Translations under genes and position numbers: made by a program | NCBI GenBank assembly: GCA_017429765.1 | Contig: JAFROJ010000067.1 | Location: 1 to 64,000, forward strand | Length of the DNA stretch: 64,000 nucleotides | Origin: Bacteroidales bacterium | GTDB lineage: Bacteria > Bacteroidota > Bacteroidia > Bacteroidales > UBA932 | Direction of reading: 5' to 3' | The notes under the pieces: generated by a model | What the model was told of the DNA's origin: nothing | The model's database searches: none | The model's input: the letters and a program-made list of their open reading frames with translations, nothing else | Shown here: positions 33,328-42,584 of the stretch, piece after piece | Position numbering within the stretch: the first letter of the stretch is position 1 | Layout of the letters: every line of letters begins with the position of its first letter

Positions 33328-34986
33328 ATGAAAAGCGAATCACTGACACTACTTTCCATAGCCTTGGCGTTGGCGCTGTCCCTTCCCGCTGACGCTCAGG
33401 TCCGCCCCGGAGGCCTGTTCAGGAACAGATACAAGAAAGAGAACGCCGAGCTCCGCTCAAGGATAGACTCATTGAGAAAAGAGGTCGATGACCTTCGTAA
33501 GGAGAGTGTCATGAAAGACAGCGTTCTCAATGAGATGATAAGCATCTACGAGGAGAACGAGTCCAAGAGCGCCGCCGGGCTGAATCCCGAGGACTACAGC
33601 CCCGAGCTGACCGACAGCCTTCTGAGCATCTGGTACCTCCACCGGCAGGTCAACGAGGACGACGTCGACGAGGCCTACGACATGGACTCAGTGTACTTCG
33701 CCTCTAACGTGTCGGACGAGGTCTTGAAGACCCGCCTGGAGAGCATGAATTCCTACATAACCCTCCCCTACAACGAGAAAGTCAGGAACTACATGGTCCT
33801 GTACTCGGAGAAGATGCCCACCAAGATGGGGAATATCCTGGGGCTATGCCAATACTACATGCCCATCTTCGAGGAGACTTTCAGCAAATACAATCTTCCG
33901 GACGAGTTGAAGTATGTGGCCATCATCGAGTCGGCGCTTAATCCGGTGGCCGTCTCCAGGGCGGGGGCCAAAGGGATGTGGCAGTTCATGACCAAGACCG
34001 CCAAGAGCTATGGCCTTGAGATCAATTCCTACGTGGACGAGAGGTTCGACCCCTTCAAGGCCTCAGACGCCGCCGCCCGCTATCTCGTGGACTCCTATAA
34101 ACTCTTCGGGGACTGGAATCTCGCCATCTCATCCTACAACTGCGGGCCGGGAAATGTCAACAAGGCAATCCGCAGGGGCGGAGGCAGGGATTTCTGGACA
34201 GTCTACGACTATCTTCCACGGGAGACGAGAGGCTATGTTCCCGCCTTCGTCGGGGCGATGTACGCCATCCGATTCAGCAAGGAATATGGCCTGACCCCCA
34301 GCAATGTGCAGATGCCTGTGCAGGTGGACACCTTCGAGATCAAGAGGAATCTCCATTTCCAGCAGGTCAGCGACCTGGTCGGGATCTCGGTCGAGGAACT
34401 CGAGAATCTTAACCCGCAGTACATCAAAGACATAGTGCCTGGGAACAGCAAGCCGTACATCCTCCGGATCCCCTACAACTACACGAGCGCCTTCATCGCC
34501 AACGAGGACTCCCTCTACACCCACAGGGCCGAGGAGCTTTTCAATCCACAGACCCTCGTGAACACCAAATCCACGGCATCCGCGTCAACCGGCGGGAACC
34601 GGGTCGCCTACAAGGTCAAGAGCGGGGACAGCCTCGGGAAGATAGCCGCCAGGAACCGGGTGACCGTGAACCAGTTAAAGAGCTGGAACCACTTGAAGAG
34701 CAACACGATACGAGTCGGGCAAACTCTTTACATCTATAAAGCGGGAGCGCCTTCCTCCTCCTCATCCGCGGCGTCCGCGGCGACCGCGAAGCCTCAGTCC
34801 GGCACAGCCTCATCAGCCGCTGCCACAACCCCTTCCGGCCAGGCGACCACCTACAAAGTCCAGAAAGGCGACTCCCTCTACAAGATCGCCCAAAGGTACG
34901 GGACGACGGCCGACAAACTGATGAGATACAACGGGATCGGCAGCTCCCTGAAGATCGGCCAGATCATCAAGATTCCTCCGAAATAG
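33328..34986 (+). CDS. mltD: Membrane-bound lytic murein transglycosylase with two LysM domains (MltD-like)
   Basis: A 552-residue cell-wall enzyme that cleaves the glycan strand to form anhydromuramic ends. A signal peptide (ending ADA) is followed by a coiled-coil-like stretch at residues ~33-75. The SLT catalytic domain, residues ~185-330, includes IIESALNPVAVSRAGAKGMW with the catalytic Glu, and ISSYNCGPGNVNKAI. Two LysM peptidoglycan-binding repeats lie at about 431-475 (YKVKSGDSLGKIA) and 508-551 (YKVQKGDSLYKIAQRYG), joined by a Ser/Ala-rich linker. It is the last gene of the parAB operon as I read it. Confidence 0.94.
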   Translation: MKSESLTLLSIALALALSLPADAQVRPGGLFRNRYKKENAELRSRIDSLRKEVDDLRKESVMKDSVLNEMISIYEENESKSAAGLNPEDYSPELTDSLLSIWYLHRQVNEDDVDEAYDMDSVYFASNVSDEVLKTRLESMNSYITLPYNEKVRNYMVLYSEKMPTKMGNILGLCQYYMPIFEETFSKYNLPDELKYVAIIESALNPVAVSRAGAKGMWQFMTKTAKSYGLEINSYVDERFDPFKASDAAARYLVDSYKLFGDWNLAISSYNCGPGNVNKAIRRGGGRDFWTVYDYLPRETRGYVPAFVGAMYAIRFSKEYGLTPSNVQMPVQVDTFEIKRNLHFQQVSDLVGISVEELENLNPQYIKDIVPGNSKPYILRIPYNYTSAFIANEDSLYTHRAEELFNPQTLVNTKSTASASTGGNRVAYKVKSGDSLGKIAARNRVTVNQLKSWNHLKSNTIRVGQTLYIYKAGAPSSSSSAASAATAKPQSGTASSAAATTPSGQATTYKVQKGDSLYKIAQRYGTTADKLMRYNGIGSSLKIGQIIKIPPK

Positions 34987-34987
34987 C

Positions 34988-36781
34988 CTAGAATGAGGCC
35001 ACAACCTGGAGTTTCGCCTCCGCCGAGGGATCTTTAGGCTCACTCATGAACGGATACCTTACCATAGACACCCTGAAATATAACCTCAAGGTGTCTCTTT
35101 TTTTTACCCTCGCCCTGAGACCGCCCACCGCGGAGAGGCTGTAGCCCCTACCGTGATAAGCGGGGACAGTGAAGCTCCCGGGGGCGTCCCTCTCGTAGGA
35201 ATAAATCCTGTCATCCCAGTTGTCCACTATGAATACAGTCCCCCTCAGATAGAGGCTGCCCTTGCCGGTCTTCCTCCCCCCCTCGATGTACGTCAGCCCC
35301 GAGACGGAACGGCACAGCAGGCCCTCCAACCTCACCCTGGCTTTCCAAGAGTCTCCCTCACCCTCTCCGTACCTCGACGACAATCCGGCCGAGGACCAGT
35401 CGTAGTCCAGCCGCGCCCCGGTCTTGTACTTGAGGAAGGCCTCATAGGGACGATAACGTTCCGTCACCCTCATCGTCAAGACTGAGTTATCACCTATTTG
35501 CAGGGGAGCTTTGAAGTTGATCTTCAATTGTTTCCTACTACTGTCAGAGGCCTTGGCCGCGATGTCGGCCGTCAAGGAAGCCGAGTGTCTCTCTATTCCC
35601 AACGCGATCCCCATCTCGTCGGAAGTCCTTGTCCAGCTTCTCACTCCGCCGGAATACTCGTCATGATAGGAAGACGGGTAAACCCTGGCCACACCGCTGA
35701 GTCTCCAATTCTCCCAAAGCCTTGCCGAGGCTCCCGCGACGACCGCCACCGAGCCTGAGACCAAGTCAAGGGCGGTCTCTCCGAAGAGGTCGGCCCCGAA
35801 GATATTCCAGCCGAAGTCGGCTGACACCTTGCCTCCCGCGGAGTTCTTCCACGCTGACATCGAGACCTGGCCGCTGAAACCTCTCCAGCCGGCCACGACA
35901 CCGGGAGTCAGGCGAGTCTCAGCTTTCCCCGACCCTTCCATTCGCTCCCTAAGGCCAGGGAAAGACAAGAAAGGGATCACGCTGAACCTCCCGGCCTGTA
36001 AGTCCGCGGCCACTCCCCTGTGGCTTCCTGTCCCGGACCATGACCAGGAACCGGAGAGACCCGTCGCGCGCCTTGTGAAGGAGGACGACGACGAGAAGCC
36101 CGACAAGGACAGACCGCTCCAGAGGGACAACCCTTGACCGACCCGAAGGATATAGTCGCCCAGAACCAACTTGCCGAGACGGCGCCTCCCGAAGACAGTG
36201 ACGTTGCCGGACCAGGTCGATGGAGGAAAGAGTCTTCTATCCCGGAAGTCACCCCCGGAGGCGAGTGAAAGCTCGGCGATCTCCCCCACCCCCAGCCTGT
36301 ATTTCTCCCGATGGGTGAAACTCGATCCTTTCGCAGCGGCCCTGAGAAGGACTTCATTCCTGAGTCTCAGCGTGTCCTCGACCGGCTGCCCGGGAAGTGA
36401 CCCGCTTGAGAGGGAGACAAAAGGCCGCAGGGCCCTGACATATTCCTCGCCGAACCCCTCGACGGCCGCCAGTTCCGCGAATGAGAGGACATCCCCGTAC
36501 CTTGAGCGGTAGTCCTCGAGGCTGGCGATCTGGTAACGACTCAACAAGCCGCTGGAAACCAGCCTTGAACGGCCGGAGAGATTTAGCTCGAGGGGATGGG
36601 AGAGGTAGCGCTGGAACCGCTCGACCTCCTGCTCGTCAAGTTCCTCCTCACTGGAGGCCCCGGTCAAGACCAGGACACTCCCCATGAAGTCCATGCTCTG
36701 GGCTTTCGAGGGTGACGGGACGATGATCATCTGGAATATGAGAGGGAAAGCCGTCCGAAGGAGGAGCTTGAAGCGGATCAT
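34988..36781 (-). CDS. Helix-hairpin-helix protein with outer-membrane-like beta domain
   Basis: A 597-residue secreted protein. A signal peptide (ending SKAQ) precedes an N-terminal ~100-residue region with tandem HhH-like motifs of the ComEA type (SGLLSRYQIASLEDYRSRYG; LAAVEGFGEEYVRALRPF). The remaining ~450 residues are rich in alternating beta strands and the chain ends in Phe (LQVVASF), the usual signature of an outer membrane barrel. HhH motifs bind DNA, so a role in surface DNA binding or uptake is possible but not shown. It is convergent with mltD, 1 base between stops. Confidence 0.72.
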   Translation of the reverse strand: MIRFKLLLRTAFPLIFQMIIVPSPSKAQSMDFMGSVLVLTGASSEEELDEQEVERFQRYLSHPLELNLSGRSRLVSSGLLSRYQIASLEDYRSRYGDVLSFAELAAVEGFGEEYVRALRPFVSLSSGSLPGQPVEDTLRLRNEVLLRAAAKGSSFTHREKYRLGVGEIAELSLASGGDFRDRRLFPPSTWSGNVTVFGRRRLGKLVLGDYILRVGQGLSLWSGLSLSGFSSSSSFTRRATGLSGSWSWSGTGSHRGVAADLQAGRFSVIPFLSFPGLRERMEGSGKAETRLTPGVVAGWRGFSGQVSMSAWKNSAGGKVSADFGWNIFGADLFGETALDLVSGSVAVVAGASARLWENWRLSGVARVYPSSYHDEYSGGVRSWTRTSDEMGIALGIERHSASLTADIAAKASDSSRKQLKINFKAPLQIGDNSVLTMRVTERYRPYEAFLKYKTGARLDYDWSSAGLSSRYGEGEGDSWKARVRLEGLLCRSVSGLTYIEGGRKTGKGSLYLRGTVFIVDNWDDRIYSYERDAPGSFTVPAYHGRGYSLSAVGGLRARVKKRDTLRLYFRVSMVRYPFMSEPKDPSAEAKLQVVASF

Positions 36782-36883
36782 AACTAGTCAGGTTTCTCGC
36801 CAAAGGTAAAACCGGGCTGGATAATTATCAGCGGAGGATAAAAAATACACAGCCGATTTTTCTGTTTTTTATAAGGATTTGGC

Positions 36884-36891
36884 TATTTTTG
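36884..36891 (+). promoter_or_regulatory. -7 box of the hpt-adk gene
   Basis: TATTTTTG, an exact TAnnTTTG match, 24 bases before the ATG at 36916. Confidence 0.6.
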
Positions 36892-36915
36892 TGTTTATCA
36901 AAAAACACCACAGCG

Positions 36916-38031
36916 ATGAGTAACATCAGACTACACGACAAATCCTTCCGTCCTTTCATCGATTACAAAAAGATCGAGGAGGCCATAGACAACGTGGCCG
37001 CGAGAATCAACGAAGACTTCAAAGACAGCGAGGATGTTCCTGTCCTCCTATGTGTCCTCAACGGATCCATCCTTTTCACCGCAGAGCTGATGAAGAGGCT
37101 GTCTTTCAACTGCGAGATAGTCTGTGTCAAACTCTCATCGTACGTAGGTACCCAATCGACCGGTGAGGTCAGGGACATAATCGGCATGACCGGAAGCGTC
37201 AAGGGCAAGAAGGTCATAGTCGTCGAGGACATCGTGGATTCCGGCCGAACCATAGCCAACCTGATCAGGATGATGGAGGCCAACGGGGCGACCGAGACCA
37301 AGATCTGCACGATGCTTCTCAAACCGGGCTGTTACAAGCTCGACAAGAAGATCGACTATGTCGCCATGGAGATCCCGGACGATTTCATCGTGGGCTTCGG
37401 GCTCGACTACGACGGCCTCGGCAGGAACATCAAAGACATTTATGTATTGGACGACACCATGAGATACTACATTCTTTTCGGCCCTCCCGGTGCGGGCAAA
37501 GGCACCCAGGCCGCCTCGATGGCGGAGAAGTTCAACCTCTGCCACATCTCCACAGGAGATCTCCTGCGCGGCGAGATGGCCAAGGGCAGCGAGCTGGGTC
37601 TTAAGGCAAAGGCCCTGATAGAGGCCGGTGAGCTGGTTCCCGACGAGATCGTCGAGGGGATGATCGAGAACAAGTTCGAGTCCGTCAAGGGGGTCTCAGG
37701 CTTCCTTCTGGACGGCTTCCCCCGCACGATAGCCCAGGCCGAGGCCCTGGACAAGATGCTGGCAAAGAAGGACACCAAGGTCACCGGCGTCGTCTCCCTC
37801 ATGATTCCCGACGAGATGATCAAGGAGAGGATACGCCACCGCGCCGCGATCGAGGGACGGGCCGATGACGCCTCCGACGCCACCATCTCGAACAGGATCA
37901 AGACCTACCACGACAAGACCGAGCCTCTTGTGGAATATTACAAGAAAGCCCAGGCCTACCACGAGATCGACGGAGTCGGCACCATTGAGGAGGTCCGGGC
38001 CCGCATCCACTCTTTGATGGAGACCCTTTAG
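36916..38031 (+). CDS. hpt-adk: Fused hypoxanthine phosphoribosyltransferase-adenylate kinase
   Basis: One 371-residue frame holds two complete enzymes. Residues 1-181 form a hypoxanthine phosphoribosyltransferase (purine salvage, IMP/GMP formation) with the PRPP loop VVEDIVDSGRTIANL and LLCVLNGSILFTAEL. Residue 182 is a Met that begins a full-length 190-residue adenylate kinase: MRYYILFGPPGAGKGTQAAS (P-loop), GFLLDGFPRTIAQAE and the short-LID RHRAAIEGRADD. In relatives these are neighbouring separate genes; loss of the hpt stop explains the fusion. The start at 36916 fits the -7 box at 36884; a TTG at 36889 lies inside the promoter. Internal initiation at 37459 could also yield free adenylate kinase. 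Confidence 0.93.
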   Translation: MSNIRLHDKSFRPFIDYKKIEEAIDNVAARINEDFKDSEDVPVLLCVLNGSILFTAELMKRLSFNCEIVCVKLSSYVGTQSTGEVRDIIGMTGSVKGKKVIVVEDIVDSGRTIANLIRMMEANGATETKICTMLLKPGCYKLDKKIDYVAMEIPDDFIVGFGLDYDGLGRNIKDIYVLDDTMRYYILFGPPGAGKGTQAASMAEKFNLCHISTGDLLRGEMAKGSELGLKAKALIEAGELVPDEIVEGMIENKFESVKGVSGFLLDGFPRTIAQAEALDKMLAKKDTKVTGVVSLMIPDEMIKERIRHRAAIEGRADDASDATISNRIKTYHDKTEPLVEYYKKAQAYHEIDGVGTIEEVRARIHSLMETL

Positions 38032-38055
38032 GAACCCTTTAAACATATTCCGAAT

Positions 38056-40395
38056 ATGACCAGACGCTTCCGGGCAGTTCTGCTGACCTTGATTATCACC
38101 ATTTCGCCAGCGGCCGCCCAGGAGCCGCTTGAGAGCATGATAGAGCGGGGGCTCGACCGCGCCGCCGTCCAGGCCCTTACTCTCGCCAAATCCCTTAAGG
38201 ATGACCAGAACGCCCTTCCCCGCACTTACGAGGACGGCGCACTAAAGACCACCGGTTACTCCGGCTGGGTTTCCGGCTTCTTCCCAGGCACCCTGTGGAT
38301 GCTCTACGAAGAGACAGGCAAGGAGGAGTTCCGCACCTTCGCCGAGATGTACACAGACAGGGTGGAGCCGGCGAAGAAGATGACCAGCACCCACGACCTG
38401 GGCTTCATGCTGATGTCCAGTTTCGGTCAAGGGTACAGGATCACGGGGAATCCCCGCTACCTAGAGATAATCCGCGAGGGCACCGACAGCCTCATCACCA
38501 GATGGAACCCTTACCTGGGCGTGATGAAGTCATGGAACGAGAACAGCCGCTGGAAGTTCCCGGTGATCATCGACAACATGATGAACCTGGAGATGCTCTG
38601 CTTCTGCAGCCGTGTCTTCGGGGACAGGCGCTACGAGGAGATAGCCATCACCCATTCTAACACAACGATTAAAAACCATTTCAGGGAGGACGCGTCGACC
38701 TGGCATGTCGTGTCCTATGACCCGGAGAAGGGCGGCCCCCACGCCAAAAACACCGCCCAGGGATTCTCGGACGACAGCGCCTGGGCCAGAGGCCAGGCCT
38801 GGGGTCTCTACGGATTCACGATGATGTACAGGGAGACTCTTGATCCTGCCTTTCTCGAGCAAGCGAGAAAGATAGGGCGGTTCATCAAGAACCATCCCAA
38901 TCTCCCGGAGGACAAGGTGCCTTGCTGGGATTTCAACGCCCCGGGAGCCCCTGACACTCAAAGGGACGCGTCGGCCGGAGCCATCATGGCCTCAGCCTTC
39001 ATCGAGCTCAGCCAGCTCGATCCGGGAGACGAGTCCGCCGGATGGCTGGATCTCGCCATAAAGCAACTGAGGACCCTGAGCGGCCCTGAATATCTTGCCG
39101 GCCCCGGTGAGAACGGAGGTTTCATCCTCAAGCACGGAGTGGGCAGCCTGCCCGGCAAGTCAGAGGTTGACGTGCCTCTCTCCTACGGAGACTATTATTA
39201 CATCGAGGCCTTGACCAGGCTAAAGAAGCTCCTTAGCAAGCCGGACGGCATGGCTGACAGGAAGCTCTGGGTAGAGACCCTGACCAAGATAGCCGAGCCA
39301 GTCCTCTCCAATCTCGCCGCCGGTACCCTTCGCGCTAATATGCCGTATGAGACCCTCAACAAGGACAAGGGACATCAGGATGTCTCCTACCTAGAGGCGG
39401 TCGGAAGGATTATTTGCGGAATAGGTCCTTGGCTCGAGCTCGGGCCGGACAAGACCGAGGAAGGCAAACTGCGGGAGCGCTTCATCGACTTGACAGTCAA
39501 AGGCTTGAGGAACGCCGTCGATCCCTCCTCCCCTGACTATCTCACCTTCGGCGGGAAATCGGGAGGACAGCCACTGGTGGACGCCGCTTTCCTCGCCGAG
39601 GGCATTCTCAGGGCCCCTACACAGATCTGGGGACGGCTTGACAAGAAGACCCGGCAGAGGCTGGTCGAGGAGTGGAAACGCTCCAGGGAGATCAAGCCCG
39701 GGGAGAGCAACTGGCTTCTTTTCGCCTCCACCGTGGAGGCGGCCCTGCTTGAGTTCACAGGGGAATATGACTCCGAGAGACTCCTTTACGGGGTGAGAAG
39801 ATTCCGTGACGACTGGTACAAGGGAGACGCCTGGTACGGCGACGGGAAAGACCTCCATCTCGACTATTACAACAGCCTTGTGATCCATCCCATGCTCACC
39901 GAAGTCCTGAGAATAATGGATAAGTGCGGGATCGATGGAGCGGATTTCCTTCCGACTCAGGAGAAGAGACTGGGCAGATTCGCCGCCGAGCTCGAGAGGA
40001 TGATTTCCCCTGAAGGGACCTACCCCGTGATCGGACGCTCGATTTCCTACCGGTTCGGCTCCTTCCACGCTCTCGCCGACGCCGCGTGGCTCCACCTGCT
40101 TCCCTCCGACCTTAGCCCCGCACAGATCCGGACCGCGCTGACGGCTGTGATCTCACGCCAGATCAACGCTCCGGGGACTTTCGACGAGAATGGTTGGCTG
40201 AGAATAGGTTACGCCGGAAGACAGATAAGGATGGGAGAGACTTACATCAACACCGGCAGCGTCTATCTCTGCGCCGCTGCTTTCCTGCCCCTGGGACTGC
40301 CCGCCGACGACACCTTCTGGGCCGCCCCCCCTCGCGACTGGACATCCAAGAAAGCATGGGTCGGAGTCGATGTCGGCTCCGACCACGCGATGTGA
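38056..40395 (+). CDS. Two-domain secreted enzyme: GH88 glycosyl hydrolase plus DUF2264
   Basis: A 779-residue exported protein (signal peptide ends AAAQ, about residue 22). Residues ~25-390 match family GH88 unsaturated glucuronyl/galacturonyl hydrolases: STHDLGFMLMSSFGQGYRIT and FSDDSAWARGQAWGLYGF supply the two catalytic aspartates, and GDYYYIEALTRLKKL closes the (alpha/alpha)6 barrel. Residues ~400-775 match DUF2264 (YLEAVGRIICGIGPWLEL; GESNWLLFASTVEAALLE; LHLDYYNSLVIHPMLTEVL), a second alpha/alpha barrel family linked to uronate-containing glycans. It probably trims oligosaccharides from lyase action. The gene lies 24 bases after hpt-adk, an unusual place. Confidence 0.88.
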   Translation: MTRRFRAVLLTLIITISPAAAQEPLESMIERGLDRAAVQALTLAKSLKDDQNALPRTYEDGALKTTGYSGWVSGFFPGTLWMLYEETGKEEFRTFAEMYTDRVEPAKKMTSTHDLGFMLMSSFGQGYRITGNPRYLEIIREGTDSLITRWNPYLGVMKSWNENSRWKFPVIIDNMMNLEMLCFCSRVFGDRRYEEIAITHSNTTIKNHFREDASTWHVVSYDPEKGGPHAKNTAQGFSDDSAWARGQAWGLYGFTMMYRETLDPAFLEQARKIGRFIKNHPNLPEDKVPCWDFNAPGAPDTQRDASAGAIMASAFIELSQLDPGDESAGWLDLAIKQLRTLSGPEYLAGPGENGGFILKHGVGSLPGKSEVDVPLSYGDYYYIEALTRLKKLLSKPDGMADRKLWVETLTKIAEPVLSNLAAGTLRANMPYETLNKDKGHQDVSYLEAVGRIICGIGPWLELGPDKTEEGKLRERFIDLTVKGLRNAVDPSSPDYLTFGGKSGGQPLVDAAFLAEGILRAPTQIWGRLDKKTRQRLVEEWKRSREIKPGESNWLLFASTVEAALLEFTGEYDSERLLYGVRRFRDDWYKGDAWYGDGKDLHLDYYNSLVIHPMLTEVLRIMDKCGIDGADFLPTQEKRLGRFAAELERMISPEGTYPVIGRSISYRFGSFHALADAAWLHLLPSDLSPAQIRTALTAVISRQINAPGTFDENGWLRIGYAGRQIRMGETYINTGSVYLCAAAFLPLGLPADDTFWAAPPRDWTSKKAWVGVDVGSDHAM

Positions 40396-40410
40396 TATTT
40401 CCGGAAATAA

Positions 40411-40866
40411 TTACAGGTCAATGACCTTGTAGAAATCCTTCGTGTACTTGAAGGGTATCTTTATCTTTGTGCCGCTTCCGCAACTGTAGTCAAGGACATA
40501 TTCCTTTCCAACTGAAAGGTTCTTGACCTTGGAAGTCATTGTCCTGACAAGGCACAGGCACTTCAGGAGCTCGCCGCTTGTCTCGTAGGTCGAGTAATGG
40601 ATGACGTTGTCCTCGACTGTGACCTCGCAGGTGATGCCTCCGTTGTTGATCGCGCAGTTCAGTAAGGCGTTGGAACGGGTGACCTCCATGCCATCCGAGG
40701 TGTACTTCAGGATCAGGGTGGAACTCATGTCTTGCTCCACCCCGGCTCTGGTCTCCTTGTCACAGCCGGTGTTGACGAAATCCGCCGAATAAATCTTACG
40801 CGAGTCGCTATCGCGGTCGCACCCGAACAACACGATGGCCGCGAGCAATAAAACAATCTTTCTCAT
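40411..40866 (-). CDS. Lipoprotein of unknown function
   Basis: A 151-residue protein with a lipoprotein signal peptide ([15 protein letters not shown], lipobox LFGC at residue ~16). The mature part contains six or more cysteines ([32 protein letters not shown]), suggesting disulfides. I do not recognise the family. The start at 40866 is set by the signal peptide. It is convergent with the GH88 gene and divergent from obgE. Confidence 0.72.
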   Translation of the reverse strand: MRKIVLLLAAIVLFGCDRDSDSRKIYSADFVNTGCDKETRAGVEQDMSSTLILKYTSDGMEVTRSNALLNCAINNGGITCEVTVEDNVIHYSTYETSGELLKCLCLVRTMTSKVKNLSVGKEYVLDYSCGSGTKIKIPFKYTKDFYKVIDL

Positions 40867-40928
40867 ACACCCGGATTCGCTGCAAAACACGAGCCTTATA
40901 TTCACTTACGAAATGAAAAAAGAATAAT

Positions 40929-40936
40929 TATCTTTG
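40929..40936 (+). promoter_or_regulatory. -7 box of obgE
   Basis: TATCTTTG, an exact TAnnTTTG match, 26 bases before the obgE ATG. Confidence 0.6.
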
Positions 40937-40962
40937 CAACCGGAAATTATCATAATCACGCC

Positions 40963-41955
40963 ATGGCCGAATCAAACTTCATAGACTACGTCAAAATCTA
41001 TTGCGCCTCGGGGCACGGAGGGGCGGGGTCGATGCATCTCCACAGGGCCAAATACGTTCCCAAAGGCGGGCCGGACGGAGGTGACGGAGGCCGCGGCGGA
41101 CACATAATCCTGAAAGCCAACCCCCAGTTCTGGACGCTGATCCACCTGAAGTACCGCAAGCATGTCAAGGCCGAGAACGGCGGAAATGGAGAGGGCGGTC
41201 TCCGAACGGGAAAGAGCGGCGAGGACATCATCCTTGAGGTCCCAGTGGGGACTGTGGCGAAAGACGCTGAGACTGAGGAGGTTCTCTTCGAGATGATGGA
41301 ACCGGGCGAGCAAAGGATCCTCTGCAAGGGAGGCCGCGGCGGACTCGGGAACAACAATTTCAAGTCTGCCACGAACCAGACCCCACGCTATGCCCAACCC
41401 GGTGAGGAGGGAGAGGAAGGCTGGTTCATCCTCGAGCTGAAGCTGCTCGCAGACGTGGGTCTTGTCGGCTTCCCCAACGCCGGGAAATCAACCCTGCTCG
41501 CGGCTATAACGGCCGCTAAGCCGAAGATCGCCAACTACGCTTTCACGACTTTGGAGCCGAATCTCGGCATCGTGAGCTACTACGACGACCAGTCCTTCGT
41601 GATGGCGGACATCCCCGGGATCATCGAGGGCGCTCACGAGGGCAAAGGAATAGGAATAAGGTTCCTCAGGCACATCGAGAGGAACTCGGTCCTGCTCTTC
41701 ATGGTCTCCGCGGATGAGGACGACATCACCGCCGGCTACAACACCCTCCTTCATGAGCTGGAGGAATACAACCCTGAGCTCCTGGACAAGCAAAGGGTTC
41801 TTGCCGTGACCAAGAAAGACCTGATTGACAAGGAGATAGAGGCTGAGATCGAGCCATGCCTCCCAAAGGGGATTCCCCACATATTCATCTCATCCGTCAC
41901 CGGTGAGGGACTTAAAGAGCTCAAGGACTTGTTATGGACGGCTCTTCAGTCATAG
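40963..41955 (+). CDS. obgE: GTPase ObgE/CgtA
   Basis: A 330-residue ribosome-associated GTPase involved in 50S maturation and stress control. The glycine-rich Obg domain (residues ~1-158) includes [10 protein letters not shown] and [12 protein letters not shown]. The G domain has [11 protein letters not shown] (G1), [11 protein letters not shown] (G2), [17 protein letters not shown] (G3), and TKKD (G4). The C-terminal OCT extension of some species is absent, as usual in Bacteroidota. The last 22 bases overlap the PAP2 gene. Confidence 0.96.
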   Translation: MAESNFIDYVKIYCASGHGGAGSMHLHRAKYVPKGGPDGGDGGRGGHIILKANPQFWTLIHLKYRKHVKAENGGNGEGGLRTGKSGEDIILEVPVGTVAKDAETEEVLFEMMEPGEQRILCKGGRGGLGNNNFKSATNQTPRYAQPGEEGEEGWFILELKLLADVGLVGFPNAGKSTLLAAITAAKPKIANYAFTTLEPNLGIVSYYDDQSFVMADIPGIIEGAHEGKGIGIRFLRHIERNSVLLFMVSADEDDITAGYNTLLHELEEYNPELLDKQRVLAVTKKDLIDKEIEAEIEPCLPKGIPHIFISSVTGEGLKELKDLLWTALQS

Positions 41956-42584
41956 GTGATCTCCACCTGATCGACCAGGACTTGACCCTGCTCATCAACA
42001 GCTGGAGCTCACCCTGGACAGACGGGTTCTGGATGATGATGTCGGACAAGAGCTTCTGGATCCCGACCTACATCATCTGCGCCTTCTTCCTGTTCAAGAG
42101 GCTTGGTTGGAAAAAGGCCTTGGTCGTCATCGCGTCTTGCGGTCTGGCGTTCGCCCTGTGCGACCAATTTTCCAACATAGTCAAACACGCTGTTGTAAGG
42201 CTCCGGCCGAGCTATTCGTCAAGGATGCTGCGTGACGGCCTTAACATCCTGGAAAGAAGAGGAGGATTCTACGGGTTCTTCTCCGCCCACGCCGCCAACA
42301 CCTTCGCCACCGCCATGTGCCTCATCATCGGTTTCAGGAACGATAAGACTCACACCTACAATGCCTTCCGGTTCTGGGCACTGATGTGGGCCGCCCTTGT
42401 CTCGCTCAGCAGGGTCTTTGTCGGCAAGCACTATTTCGGAGACATCCTTGTCGGCACCGCCGTAGGCCTGACAATAGGATATCTCGCCGCGGTGACGGCG
42501 AGATACCTCAATGACAGATTCTTCGGGAAGGAACCTACAGTTCAGGCAGAGTCCTCTCCATCTGGATTCCCCTCGACCCCTTGA
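41934..42584 (+). CDS. PAP2-family membrane phosphatase
   Basis: A 216-residue membrane protein with about five to six helices and the three PAP2 motifs: [13 protein letters not shown] (KxxxxxxRP), [12 protein letters not shown] (PSGH-like with SAH) and [16 protein letters not shown] (SRxxxxxHxxxD). Such enzymes dephosphorylate undecaprenyl pyrophosphate, phosphatidic acid or phosphatidylglycerophosphate. It starts inside obgE (22 bases overlap) and its last 50 bases overlap the convergent murF gene. Confidence 0.9.
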   Translation: MDGSSVIGDLHLIDQDLTLLINSWSSPWTDGFWMMMSDKSFWIPTYIICAFFLFKRLGWKKALVVIASCGLAFALCDQFSNIVKHAVVRLRPSYSSRMLRDGLNILERRGGFYGFFSAHAANTFATAMCLIIGFRNDKTHTYNAFRFWALMWAALVSLSRVFVGKHYFGDILVGTAVGLTIGYLAAVTARYLNDRFFGKEPTVQAESSPSGFPSTP

